NCBI RefSeq assembly: GCF_000336555.1
Contig: NZ_KB375281.1
Location: forward strand, 1,599,578 to 1,663,577
Source of the DNA: Afipia clevelandensis ATCC 49720
Lineage (GTDB): Bacteria > Pseudomonadota > Alphaproteobacteria > Rhizobiales > Xanthobacteraceae
Direction: 5' to 3'
Length of the DNA: 64,000 nucleotides
In this document: one piece after another, positions 46,407 to 54,241 of the stretch
Numbering within the stretch: the stretch's first letter is position 1
Layout: each line of letters begins with the position of its first letter
The notes under the pieces: generated by a model
Databases searched by the model: none
Seen by the model: only the letters and a program-made list of their open reading frames with translations
Told to the model about the DNA's origin: nothing
Position numbers and translations under genes: made by a program

Positions 46407-46435
46407 AAAACCCCGGCGGCGATGCCGGGGTTTTT
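46407..46435 (+). terminator. Copy of the groEL terminator
   Basis: AAAACCCCGGC-GGCGAT-GCCGGGG followed by TTTTT, differing from the groEL terminator (42520) by one loop base. The flanking CA before and GTTTTGC after are also the same. It should stop any transcript coming from the left and insulates the cassette that begins at 46501. Confidence 0.88.
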
Positions 46436-46500
46436 GTTTTGCCTGCCCTTCATACCCAAGAGTATCTTTTACAGGACGCAGCGAGAAAGGGAGACGGACT

Positions 46501-46797
46501 TTGGGGAGACCGGACGAACCCTATTACATCGTAGTCGTTGAGACGTATCGCATCTCTGGTTCTGGGCTACACGGAGACATTCATGTTCGACCCACGAAGG
46601 GAGAGAAATTTCCGCAAACTATGCACGTCCGCTTTCCGCGGAAGGTCAGGCACGCACATCCCGTCGGAACACGATTTCGCGTTTACGCAAAGCTTACGGA
46701 TAAGGAAGGCGGAAATCCTTTCCTCCACACCAACCATGCGGCGACTATGAAGTTTTGGACGACTAAGTTCTCTAGAAATTCGAGGAAATATGTTTAA
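46501..46797 (+). CDS. Small beta-rich protein, partner of the SIR2-like gene
   Basis: A 98-residue protein starting at TTG 46501, chosen because AAGGGAG lies 7 bases before it and the frame upstream is groEL remnant and terminator. Sequence is strand-rich: YYIVVVETYRISGSGLHGDI, HVRPTKGEKFPQTMHVRFPR, VGTRFRVYAKLTDKEGGNPF, ending in a basic tail (FSRNSRKYV). This pattern suggests a small beta-barrel (OB-like) fold, but no family is recognised. Its last 8 bases overlap the start of the SIR2-like gene, so the two are translationally coupled. Base composition is A+T-richer than all neighbours, a sign of transfer. Confidence 0.75.
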   Translation: MGRPDEPYYIVVVETYRISGSGLHGDIHVRPTKGEKFPQTMHVRFPRKVRHAHPVGTRFRVYAKLTDKEGGNPFLHTNHAATMKFWTTKFSRNSRKYV

Positions 46798-47836
46798 GCG
46801 ACGAACACTATTCGTTGTGGGTGCTGGCGCCAGCCAAGAAGTCGGATTTCCGGTTGGGACACAGCTAGCCAGAGCGATTGGGGAAAAGCTTCAAACTCAC
46901 ATCGATTACAACGAACGCGTCCACTATTTCGAAGATCGCACACTATTCCAGGAGCTTCGTCGGCATCGACATGGCCTGGACATTGCCGCGTATGTAAGCG
47001 CTGCAGCAACGATAAATGAAGGAGTCCACCTCGCGAATTCCATCGACGATTTTCTGAATATTCATAGCGGCGATGCTGCCCTTATTGAATTAGGCAAAGC
47101 CGCAATTGTTCAAGCCATCTTAGATGCGGAACAACGCAGCACGCTTTTCGTCGACCCATCCAATATTTACAATAAGATGGACTTCAACAAAATTGAAAAC
47201 ACTTGGTTTGTAAAATTGATGCGAGTTCTTGGCTCGGGTGGCAATCCAACCAACGTGAAAGAAATCTTTTCGACAGCGGCGTTTATCATCTTCAATTATG
47301 ATCGATGCATAGAGCATTTTCTCATACACGCGTTACAAGCTCTCTATGCAATTTCACGCCAAGAAGCATCTGAGATCGTAACGCAGATTACTATTATCCA
47401 TCCCTATGGGAAAATAGGGGAGCTTGATCGCATTCCGTTTGGAAACGACGGCTTACCAACAGCCAGTTATTTCAATCTTGCGAGGTCAATAAAAACGTAT
47501 ACTGAACGATTAGAACAAGAGGCCGAGCTAGATAGAATTCGAGCTGAAATGCGAGATGCGGATTGCATCGTATTTCTTGGGTTTTCTTATTTAGAGCAAA
47601 ATCTCGAAGTCGTTCGACCTACCCGTCAGATGCGCCGAAAGCCAATCTTTGGCACCGCTTATGGGATGTCTACTAGCGATAGAGATGTCACGGACAGTCA
47701 GTTGGAAAAGATGTTCGTCCCATCGCAATATATTGATCCAAACCCCTTCATCGAACTGAACAATGAAGTGAAATGTTCTCAGTTTTTCGACTTTTATGCG
47801 CGATCTTTGAGTGCGCCTAAAACCGAAATTGATTGA
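46790..47836 (+). CDS. SIR2-like protein, probable antiphage effector
   Basis: A 348-residue protein beginning RTLFVVGAGASQEVGFPVG (GAGAS at 11-15), the Rossmann nucleotide loop of SIR2-like proteins. NSIDDFLNIHSGD (83-95), FIIFNYDRCIEHFL (165-178) and IIHPYGKIG (202-210) are in the places of the NYD and His motifs of the NAD-cleaving SIR2-like effectors. CIVFLGFSYLEQN (259-271) is the shared late block. There is no DNA-binding or NTPase domain. GAGG precedes ATG 46790, which overlaps the upstream small gene by 8 bases. It is visibly A+T-rich with codon use unlike the window. A NAD-depleting abortive defence role is inference. Confidence 0.78.
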   Translation: MFKRRTLFVVGAGASQEVGFPVGTQLARAIGEKLQTHIDYNERVHYFEDRTLFQELRRHRHGLDIAAYVSAAATINEGVHLANSIDDFLNIHSGDAALIELGKAAIVQAILDAEQRSTLFVDPSNIYNKMDFNKIENTWFVKLMRVLGSGGNPTNVKEIFSTAAFIIFNYDRCIEHFLIHALQALYAISRQEASEIVTQITIIHPYGKIGELDRIPFGNDGLPTASYFNLARSIKTYTERLEQEAELDRIRAEMRDADCIVFLGFSYLEQNLEVVRPTRQMRRKPIFGTAYGMSTSDRDVTDSQLEKMFVPSQYIDPNPFIELNNEVKCSQFFDFYARSLSAPKTEID

Positions 47837-47881
47837 CATTCCGCCTGCGTAGGATTATATTCCATATCGTCCCGCCCCGTC

Positions 47882-48440
47882 ATGAGGGGCGTTTCGCGAT
47901 CGTCACGATACGCGGGGCGGGATGCGGTGGCCGCGTGCGGTGTTCGATGCGCGGGCTGATTGATCGGGCGCACTCCTGAAAGGGAGCGGCGCTTTTTTAT
48001 TCGGCCCGGGCTGACGACCACGCCGTATCGCGGACGGCCCAAAGCGCGATATCCCGGTGCCTCGCCTGGCGCCATGGGGCATCGCCAATGTTCTCTCCTC
48101 GTACAGAGGGAGAGCGGCGGCGTGGAAGTCCCCTGGAGCGATGATCACCTCAGGGTCGGTCGTCGGGGGTTTTCGCGAAGCAAGCCGTTCCAACCATTGC
48201 GTGCGGAACGCCGGATGAAGCGGCGTGACCGTGGTGACTACGCTCGTGTGCTTTTTTGTTTTGCACACGGGGCTGCGGATGCGTTTGCGCATCCGGCGTT
48301 CCGCGCGCCCTCATTGAAGGGCAGGCGATGAAAAGATTACGGGCGCCCCCGCGCCGTCATAACAATAGGGGTAATGGCGCTTGTCTTTGCGCGAATGGGG
48401 CAAGCCCCAAGCGCGCTTGGCTGTTTGAAAATTGAATCTG
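47882..48440 (+). repeat. Long dispersed noncoding element, fuller copy
   Basis: About 560 bases from ATGAGGGGCGTTTCGCGA to about TTGAAAATTGAATCTGGA, with no credible gene. It resembles a long intergenic sequence that recurs widely in Bradyrhizobium relatives (recognised from memory; no name known). It holds a 15-bp perfect long-range stem (48203-48217 with 48290-48304) enclosing a 7-bp CGTGTGC/GCACACG hairpin and a GGATGCG/CGCATCC hairpin that competes with it. A 5' truncated copy is at 46185. Confidence 0.7.
47968..47998 (+). terminator. Probable terminator after the SIR2-like gene
   Basis: GCGC-A-CTCC pairs with GGAG-CG-GCGC around TGAAAG, then six T bases (47993-47998). It lies 131 bases after the SIR2-like stop, inside the start of the long element, and could end the cassette's transcript. 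Confidence 0.55.
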
Positions 48441-48478
48441 GATGCGAAGATTGTGCACAATGTTGCCTGATCCACAAT

Positions 48479-48552
48479 CGTCATACGCGGGCTTGACCCG
48501 CGTATCCATCACTCAAGAAAGATGGATGGCCGGGTCAAGCCCGGCCATGACG
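48479..48552. repeat. Dispersed repeat, 'CGTCATGGCCGGGCTTGACC' family
   Basis: CGTCATACGCGGGCTTGACC (left) and GGTCAAGCCCGGCCATGACG (right) form a near-perfect inverted repeat around GCGTATCCATCACTCAAGAA-type middle. Same family as 34624-34748. Confidence 0.8.
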
Positions 48553-48606
48553 AACTGCGAATTTGAACAAGCTGACGGCAAGACCTTCGCCGGGACGACG
48601 CGGAGA

Positions 48607-48705
48607 GAGCCCCTCACCCGCTCGCCATAGCGAGCCGAAGACGCGCATGAATGCGCTTACGGCTCGCGAACTCTCCCCGTCGGAACGGGGTGAGGTGGAC
48701 AACCC
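48607..48705. repeat. Dispersed repeat, 'CCCCTCACCC...GGGTGAGG' family
   Basis: GAGCCCCTCACCCGCTCGCC at the left; CTCTCCCCGTCGGAACGGGG then TGAGG at the right. Related to the copy at 35602-35764. It abuts the 3' end of the L,D-transpeptidase gene. Confidence 0.7.
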
Positions 48706-48706
48706 C

Positions 48707-49834
48707 TCAGTCCTTCAAACTCGCGACCACCACCAGGCGGCGGACTTCGCCGCGCTGATAGGCCTTGAGGAAGGCGTCGTAATTCTTGAACGAGACGCAG
48801 CCGTTGGAGTCGCCGTTGGGGCCCAGCATGTAGGTGTGCGCCAGCAGTCCGGTGCGGCCGTGGATCGCGGCCTCGCCGCCCACCGGCGTCAGGCGCAGCG
48901 CCGCCACGCCGTGAAACAGCGCCTCGCGCGGCTTGAGCGTGTAGATGTGCGGCGGCGTCGCGCCGTGCATGCGCACGTTGACATAGCGCGGGTCGTCGAG
49001 CTTGGAGCCGAGGCCCGAATGCGCCTCAAGCTTGGTGCCGTCCGGCATGTACACCGTGCGCGCGGTGATGTCGTAGATCGCGGTCACCTTGTCGTCGTCG
49101 CTGGTGCCCGCCGGCGTCTTCGCGGTGCCGTCGCTCATCACGCCGCCGTCGGAGCCGGCATAGGCCAGCACCGGGCCGGGCTCGGGCTTCTTGCCGAACA
49201 GGCGGTCGAACAGGCTCGGCGTCTTGGAGGCCATCGCGGCGAGCGCGGCGTTCTTGGCACGCTCCACCATCTCCGAATGGCCGGGCTTGACCCGGCTGGT
49301 TTGCGCGAACTTGAAATCGGCGGGGCGCGATGCGGGCAGCGGCACGGCTTTCGCCACGCGCGTCGGCGCCTGCGGCGGCAGCGCGACTTCCGGCGCGGCG
49401 TTGGCGATCTCGGCCTGCGACGGCGCAGCGCGCTGCGCATCGGGCGCGGCCACGACGGTCGGCCTGAACGCCACCGGCGGCGCGCCGAGCGAATGGGTCA
49501 CGTCCATCAGCGCGGCGTAATTCTTCTGCTCGACGGTGAGCGCGGGCGCCTCTTCATGCGCCGGGATCATCGCAGCGAAGCGGTCGGTGAACGCCTGCTG
49601 GTCGAGGCCATCGGCGGCCGAGACGAACACCACGCGGGTGTCGCGCGAGGCGAGTTCATATGTGGCGCTGAACGGATTGCCGCCGAACACGTTGCTGTAG
49701 AGCGTCCAGCCGCAGGCCAGCGTCACGAAGGCGATGGCGGCGAGGCCTGCCGCATTCAACGGGCTGGACGGTCGCGAGAAACGACCGTGGGTGTGGGCTG
49801 TGTAGCCGGTACGCGCAACAGAACTGGTACTCAT
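48707..49834 (-). CDS. DUF2778 L,D-transpeptidase family protein
   Basis: A 375-residue envelope protein. The cytoplasmic start is followed by one anchor helix (NAAGLAAIAFVTLACGWTLY), then a long Ala/Pro-rich periplasmic linker (about 60-245). The C-terminal DUF2778 domain (about 255-375) has AHSGLGSKLDDPRYVNVRMH, IHGRTG, and the active-site segment AHTYMLGPNGDSNGCVSF, with His333 and Cys346. Such domains cross-link or exchange peptidoglycan tetrapeptides; related domains occur in the Tlde1 type VI effector, but the membrane anchor here argues for a housekeeping role. ATG 49834 is used. Confidence 0.87.
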   Translation of the reverse strand: MSTSSVARTGYTAHTHGRFSRPSSPLNAAGLAAIAFVTLACGWTLYSNVFGGNPFSATYELASRDTRVVFVSAADGLDQQAFTDRFAAMIPAHEEAPALTVEQKNYAALMDVTHSLGAPPVAFRPTVVAAPDAQRAAPSQAEIANAAPEVALPPQAPTRVAKAVPLPASRPADFKFAQTSRVKPGHSEMVERAKNAALAAMASKTPSLFDRLFGKKPEPGPVLAYAGSDGGVMSDGTAKTPAGTSDDDKVTAIYDITARTVYMPDGTKLEAHSGLGSKLDDPRYVNVRMHGATPPHIYTLKPREALFHGVAALRLTPVGGEAAIHGRTGLLAHTYMLGPNGDSNGCVSFKNYDAFLKAYQRGEVRRLVVVASLKD

Positions 49835-50053
49835 ACGCCTTGCATCCAGAACAATCCCACCCTGTCGTTCCGGCTGCGTTCGGCAATTCATGCGCGAACG
49901 GCGCATGCGAAAGCAGGCCAGCAGTTGTCATGCGGAGCTTGGAGTTCCCCACGCGACATCTCGCAAAGGTGCGGAGCGGCATTAAGGCGACTTTTAGTTA
50001 AATGCGGATTAAGTCCCGGCAGATGTATGGCAAATCGTAAAGCCGGGTTCCCG

Positions 50054-50356
50054 TCAGTCGTCGTCATCGTCCTCGGGCGGTGGCGGCGGCGGCATCCGGC
50101 GGGGCGGTTGCGCGCCGGCGCGCGGCGGCGTCTGGGTCACCACGCGCGGCGGATAAAACACCGCGTAACAGGCCGGGCTCAGGCGCGGTCCGGAATTGCG
50201 CAGGCAATCGGTGATGCGGTCGGCATCGGGAATGTATTGCCCGCACAGGCGCATGGCGTCGGGCGTGCAGGCCTCGCGTTCCTGCTCGGTTCCCTGCGCG
50301 AAAGCGGGGTCCGCGCAGACGGCAACAGCGATCGCGATCAACGCAGCCTTGCCCAT
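50054..50356 (-). CDS. Small secreted Cys-rich protein with Pro/Asp tail
   Basis: A 100-residue protein with a signal peptide (MGKAALIAIAVAVCADPAFA). A Cys-rich core follows: CTPDAMRLCGQYIPDADRIT, then DCLRNSGPRLSPACYAVF, with four Cys in the CxxxxxxxC/C pattern of small periplasmic Cys-rich proteins. The tail is Pro-rich (PPPPPP) and ends EDDDDD. GGGAG lies 6 bases before ATG 50356. Function unknown; the acidic tail might bind metal. Confidence 0.72.
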   Translation of the reverse strand: MGKAALIAIAVAVCADPAFAQGTEQEREACTPDAMRLCGQYIPDADRITDCLRNSGPRLSPACYAVFYPPRVVTQTPPRAGAQPPRRMPPPPPPEDDDDD

Positions 50357-50489
50357 GGATGTCTCCCTGGATGGACCGATGGTACGGGGCCAACTCAATG
50401 CCCGTCAAAGCCGTTCCCGCATCATTTCTGCGCATTGCGCGCAAATCATGAGCGAAGCGTGACGGTTTTGAATGAGAGACGCGGCGGGT

Positions 50490-51995
50490 TCAGACCGGCC
50501 CGCCAAGCTCCGGCGGCTTTCTGCGATCGAGCACCTCACCGCGCGGATCTTCGAGCAGATCCGCCTGATAGGTCTCGACCGCAACGCCGCTGCGCTTGCG
50601 GGACAGGTCGGCGAGTTTTTCGACCCGCGCATAGTTGGCGCGCGGCGGAGTTATCCCGCCGACAGGACCGATCAGGATCGCCCTGCCCTTCAAGAGATTC
50701 GCGTCGGGCTCATCCAGGAAGGTCCAGCGATAGCGCTGCTGATACTGCGCGACGCAGGTGCCCTTCGGCAGATAGAACATCAGCCAGGACGTGGTGCCGT
50801 AATCCGCCGCCATCACGCAATTCGCGTCATGTTTGATGCGCAGCGCTTCGATCTCCTGCGCCATCTGCGGCCAGCCCACGCCGACGCTACGCACGGTGGC
50901 GTCGCGGCGAAAGCCGGTGAACAGTCCGGTATTGGTCTGCACGATCAGCACCACGAACAGCGCAACGCCGACCGGCAGCGCGAGCTTGCGCGACCGGTTC
51001 ATGGTCCGCTGCTCACGCGGATTCCATGTCGTGCCCCATGCCGCATAGGCCGCAGCTACGGCGAATGCGGGATAGATCGGTCCGAGCCAGTTGGCCTCGA
51101 CGCGGGCATGCAGCGAATGCCAGACGAAGTAGAGGAAGATCATCCACACGCTGATGCTGACCAGCGCGGCGCCCGCAGCGTTCCTCGCCCTCCCCTTCGC
51201 CAGCGCATACAGCCCGAACACGCCGAGGATGAAGACCGACGGCGTCGCGAATGCGAACTGCGTCGGGATCATCTCGCCGAGATACTTCAGTGTGATGCCC
51301 TCGACACGCGCGCGGCCGATCTGCTTGATCAGCGACACCCATTCGTGATCGGCATTCCACAGGATCACCGGCGCGAAGATCGCGAAGGCGACGACGCCGC
51401 CGAGATAGGGCCATGGCGAGGCCAGCCAGCGCCGCTGGTCCTTCATCAGCAGCAGCCACAGCAGAATCTGCGCGCCGAAGAACAGCGCGGTGTACTTCGA
51501 CAGCAGGCCGCATCCGACCGCAACGCCGACCGCGAGCCACCAAACCCCGCGGCCGCTTTGCCAGACCTTGGCAAGCGTATAGAGGACGAAGCTCGCGGCC
51601 ACGATCAGCGGCGCATCCGGCGTGACAATGGTCGTGCCGACCGACGCCATCAGCGTGGCATTGAGAAAGATCGCCGACGCGGCTGCGATGCGGGCATCGG
51701 CAAACAGGATTTGAGCGGCGCGATAGATCGCCCAGCTCATCGGCAGTGCGAGCAGGGTCGACACCATCCGCACGCCGAAGCCGGTGTCGCCCGCGATCAT
51801 GATGCCGAGACGGATCACCACCGCCACCATCGGCGGATGATCGTAATAGCCGCCGGACAGATGCTTCGCCCATGTCCAGTAGTAGGCTTCGTCAAAGGTC
51901 AGCGGCGTGACCGCGGCCGCGATCAGGCGAAGCACCACAAGCGCGGCCACGGTGATGATCGTGCCGCGGGCCAGCTTCGCCTCGGAGGAGATCAT
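50490..51995 (-). CDS. Glycosyltransferase family 39 protein (ArnT/Pmt type)
   Basis: A 501-residue membrane glycosyltransferase. The N-terminal loop carries TPLTFDEAYYWTWAKHLSGG with the DE acid pair that activates the acceptor in GT39/GT83 enzymes. About 11 hydrophobic helices follow, then a periplasmic C-terminal domain (from about residue 385) with CVMAADYGTTSW. It takes a sugar from a polyprenyl-phosphate carrier and adds it to a lipid or protein in the periplasm. Its ATG overlaps the stop of the GT2 gene by 4 bases. Together they form a unit: the GT2 makes the lipid-linked sugar and this enzyme uses it. Confidence 0.9.
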   Translation of the reverse strand: MISSEAKLARGTIITVAALVVLRLIAAAVTPLTFDEAYYWTWAKHLSGGYYDHPPMVAVVIRLGIMIAGDTGFGVRMVSTLLALPMSWAIYRAAQILFADARIAAASAIFLNATLMASVGTTIVTPDAPLIVAASFVLYTLAKVWQSGRGVWWLAVGVAVGCGLLSKYTALFFGAQILLWLLLMKDQRRWLASPWPYLGGVVAFAIFAPVILWNADHEWVSLIKQIGRARVEGITLKYLGEMIPTQFAFATPSVFILGVFGLYALAKGRARNAAGAALVSISVWMIFLYFVWHSLHARVEANWLGPIYPAFAVAAAYAAWGTTWNPREQRTMNRSRKLALPVGVALFVVLIVQTNTGLFTGFRRDATVRSVGVGWPQMAQEIEALRIKHDANCVMAADYGTTSWLMFYLPKGTCVAQYQQRYRWTFLDEPDANLLKGRAILIGPVGGITPPRANYARVEKLADLSRKRSGVAVETYQADLLEDPRGEVLDRRKPPELGGPV

Positions 51996-53104
51996 TTTGC
52001 GCGCCAGACGAAGAGACTGGAGACGCCGTAATTCCAGACCACGCCCATCAGCGCACCGGCGACGCCCGCCAGCCACCAGATCGGCTCCTGATCGAAAACG
52101 GTCGCCGCAACGCCAACATTGGCAAGCAGGCCGACACTGCAAACCAGATAGAACAGGAGCAACCCACGCAGCAAGGCAAAGCCCTTCAAACGCTGATCGC
52201 GATAGGTCAGCCGGTTGTTGAGAAGGAAGTTTCCGGTCATCGCGACGAACGCGGCGAGACCCTGCGCCTCCGCGAACGGCACCTTGAGCGCGAGCGCGGA
52301 GTAAAGGGTGAGCAAATGCACGCCGAGGCCAACACCGCCGACCAGCGCGAACAGCAGAAAGCGCAGCGACACCAGATCGCCGGTCATCTTGGCCAGCACC
52401 AGTCCGAGGAAGTCGAGCACCACCATCGAGTCCAGCTTGCTCTCGCCATGCAGCCGTGCGCCGAACGAAAACGGCACTTCGACAATGCGGAGCTTTCCGC
52501 CGGCGGTTGCAATGATGTCGAGCAGAATCTTGAAGCCCTGAACCGAAAGCGACGGCGCAAGCTGCTCGAAGCGGTCGCGGCGGAGCATGAAGAAGCCGCT
52601 CATTGGATCGGCGACCTCGATATGCAGCAGCTTTTTGGCGATGTTGGTCGCGAACACGCTGCCGCCGAGGCGCGTGCTGCCGAAGCTGCCGGTGTCGCCG
52701 CCACTGACATAGCGGCTGCCGACCACGAGTTCAGCCTGCCCGGCTTGCAGGATTTCGAGCATCTTGGGCAGGCGGGTTTCGTCGTGCTGCAGGTCGGCGT
52801 CCATCACCGCGACGTAGGGCGCGGATGAGGCCAGAATTCCCTCGATGCAGGCGCCGGACAAGCCGCGGCGGCCGATGCGGCGGATACAGCGCACGCGGGA
52901 ATCGGTCTGGGCCAGTTGCCGCGCCACCTCCCAGGTCCCGTCGGGAGAATTGTCATCGACAAAGATGACTTCCCACGCGATTCCGGCCAGCGCGGCGTCC
53001 AGCTTTGCGAAAAGCCGGGGGACGTTGTCGCGCTCTTTGAAAGTAGGCACCACAACGCACAATTGACGCGCGGGCGCCGCCTCGGGTGAGATGGCCTCAG
53101 TCAT
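51992..53104 (-). CDS. GT2 polyprenyl-phosphate glycosyltransferase with GtrA domain
   Basis: A 370-residue protein. The N-terminal DPM1-type GT2 domain (about 1-240) has CVVVPTFKERDNV, VDDNSPDGTW and VMDADLQHDETRL, plus SGFFMLRRDRF. The C-terminal GtrA-like domain (about 245-370) has four helices (RFLLFALVGGVGLGVHL ... NFLLNNRLTYRDQR). The enzyme loads a sugar onto polyprenyl phosphate in the cytoplasm, and GtrA may flip it outward. Its stop overlaps the GT39 start by 4 bases. Start 53104 is chosen by homology; an upstream Met at 53167 is possible. Confidence 0.93.
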   Translation of the reverse strand: MTEAISPEAAPARQLCVVVPTFKERDNVPRLFAKLDAALAGIAWEVIFVDDNSPDGTWEVARQLAQTDSRVRCIRRIGRRGLSGACIEGILASSAPYVAVMDADLQHDETRLPKMLEILQAGQAELVVGSRYVSGGDTGSFGSTRLGGSVFATNIAKKLLHIEVADPMSGFFMLRRDRFEQLAPSLSVQGFKILLDIIATAGGKLRIVEVPFSFGARLHGESKLDSMVVLDFLGLVLAKMTGDLVSLRFLLFALVGGVGLGVHLLTLYSALALKVPFAEAQGLAAFVAMTGNFLLNNRLTYRDQRLKGFALLRGLLLFYLVCSVGLLANVGVAATVFDQEPIWWLAGVAGALMGVVWNYGVSSLFVWRAK

Positions 53105-53400
53105 GGGCCCCAGCGTATATCCGGGGTCACCGACGATGCCAAGCCGCCCTCCCGCAACACGCTTCATATGAAGTATATGGGAAAGCGGGTGGCTATCGGC
53201 CTCGAAAGGTCCAGAAATGCCAACGACCACGGAGGGAGCCGGTGAGACTCAAGGCAGCGCGTACATCCGGCGCGCTCAACATCTCACGGCGTCTTCTCGT
53301 GGTCGTTCCGGCAATGGAGCTTAAAGGCTGCAACATCGCCGTTAGAAGCTAAATAGGTATGGGTCCGGCCTTCCGCAAGGGCCCCAGGGAACGCAGGAAA

Positions 53401-54204
53401 ATGGCAAAAAAGGCAGGCCAAATTTATATCGGTATCGGCGGATGGACCTTCGCGCCTTGGCGCGGCGTGTTCTATCCGGAGAAGCTGGCGCAATCGAAGG
53501 AGCTGTCCTACGCCGCCTCCAAGCTGACCTCGATCGAGATCAACGGCACCTATTATGGGTCGCAGAAGCCTGAAAGTTTCCGCAAATGGGCCAGCGAGGT
53601 CCCGGACGGCTTCATCTTTTCGGTCAAGGGCCCGCGTTTCGCCACCAACCGGCGGGTTCTGGCCGAGGCCGGCGACTCCATCAAACGATTCTATGAATCA
53701 GGCGTCACGGAGATGGGTGACCGGCTCGGCCCGGTGCTATGGCAGTTTGCGCCGACCAAAAAGTTCGACGAAGCCGATTTCGGCGCCTTCCTTGACCTGT
53801 TGCCGCGCACGTTCGGCGGCGTCGCCCTGCGCCATGTGGTCGAAGTCCGTCATGACAGTTTCTGCAACCCGGATTTCATCGCGCTGTTGCGCAGGCACAA
53901 TGTCGCGGTGGTCTATGCCGATCATCTCAAATACCCGGCAATTTCCGACATAACCGCCGATTTCGTTTACGCCCGGCTGCAGACCGGCAAGGATACGGTC
54001 AAGACCGCCTACCCGCCCAAGGAGTTGGATGCGTGGGCGAAGCGGTTGACTCTCTGGTCGCAGGGCGGCGAGCCCGGTGACTTGCCCCGCTTCGACAAAG
54101 CATCGGCAAAGAAAGTGCCGCGCGACGTCTTCGCTTACGTGATCCACGAAGGGAAGATTCGCGCGCCGGCCGGCGCCATGGAATTGATCGAACGGGTGAA
54201 GTGA
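53401..54204 (+). CDS. DUF72 family protein (YecE type)
   Basis: A 267-residue TIM-barrel-like protein. IYIGIGGWTFAPWRGVFYP is the typical opening and SIEINGTYYGSQKPESFRKW the second block. FIFSVKGPRFATNRR and LGPVLWQFAPTKKFD follow. DUF72 proteins are of unknown biochemical role, though linked to Fe-S or nucleic acid binding in some clades. AGGAAA precedes ATG 53401. A DUF488 gene follows 37 bases later, so the two are probably co-transcribed. Confidence 0.92.
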   Translation: MAKKAGQIYIGIGGWTFAPWRGVFYPEKLAQSKELSYAASKLTSIEINGTYYGSQKPESFRKWASEVPDGFIFSVKGPRFATNRRVLAEAGDSIKRFYESGVTEMGDRLGPVLWQFAPTKKFDEADFGAFLDLLPRTFGGVALRHVVEVRHDSFCNPDFIALLRRHNVAVVYADHLKYPAISDITADFVYARLQTGKDTVKTAYPPKELDAWAKRLTLWSQGGEPGDLPRFDKASAKKVPRDVFAYVIHEGKIRAPAGAMELIERVK

Positions 54205-54241
54205 CCAATCGAGCGTGAGGCGCGCAGCGCCGGGAGACCCC

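Larger units (their letters stand above)
46020..46500. other. Patchwork region upstream of the SIR2-like cassette
   Basis: These 481 bases hold no intact gene. They contain, in order, the promoter side of the leftward MHYT-GGDEF-EAL gene, a 68-base truncated repeat (46185-46252), a groEL 3' remnant (46317-46376), a groEL-like terminator (46407-46435), and 65 bases leading to the cassette start. Confidence 0.8.

Noticed and set aside
48442-48630. Short frame containing a 'GLTRVSITQ' style peptide
   Set aside because: It is translation of a dispersed palindromic repeat commonly mis-annotated as protein.
48563-50836. 757-codon plus-strand frame over the L,D-transpeptidase
   Set aside because: Crosses repeats and two real minus-strand genes; sequence is Arg/His-rich shadow.
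53161-53172. CTTCATATGAAG palindrome before the GT2 gene as an operator
   Set aside because: Twelve bases but overlaps possible coding of an upstream start and has no supporting context.
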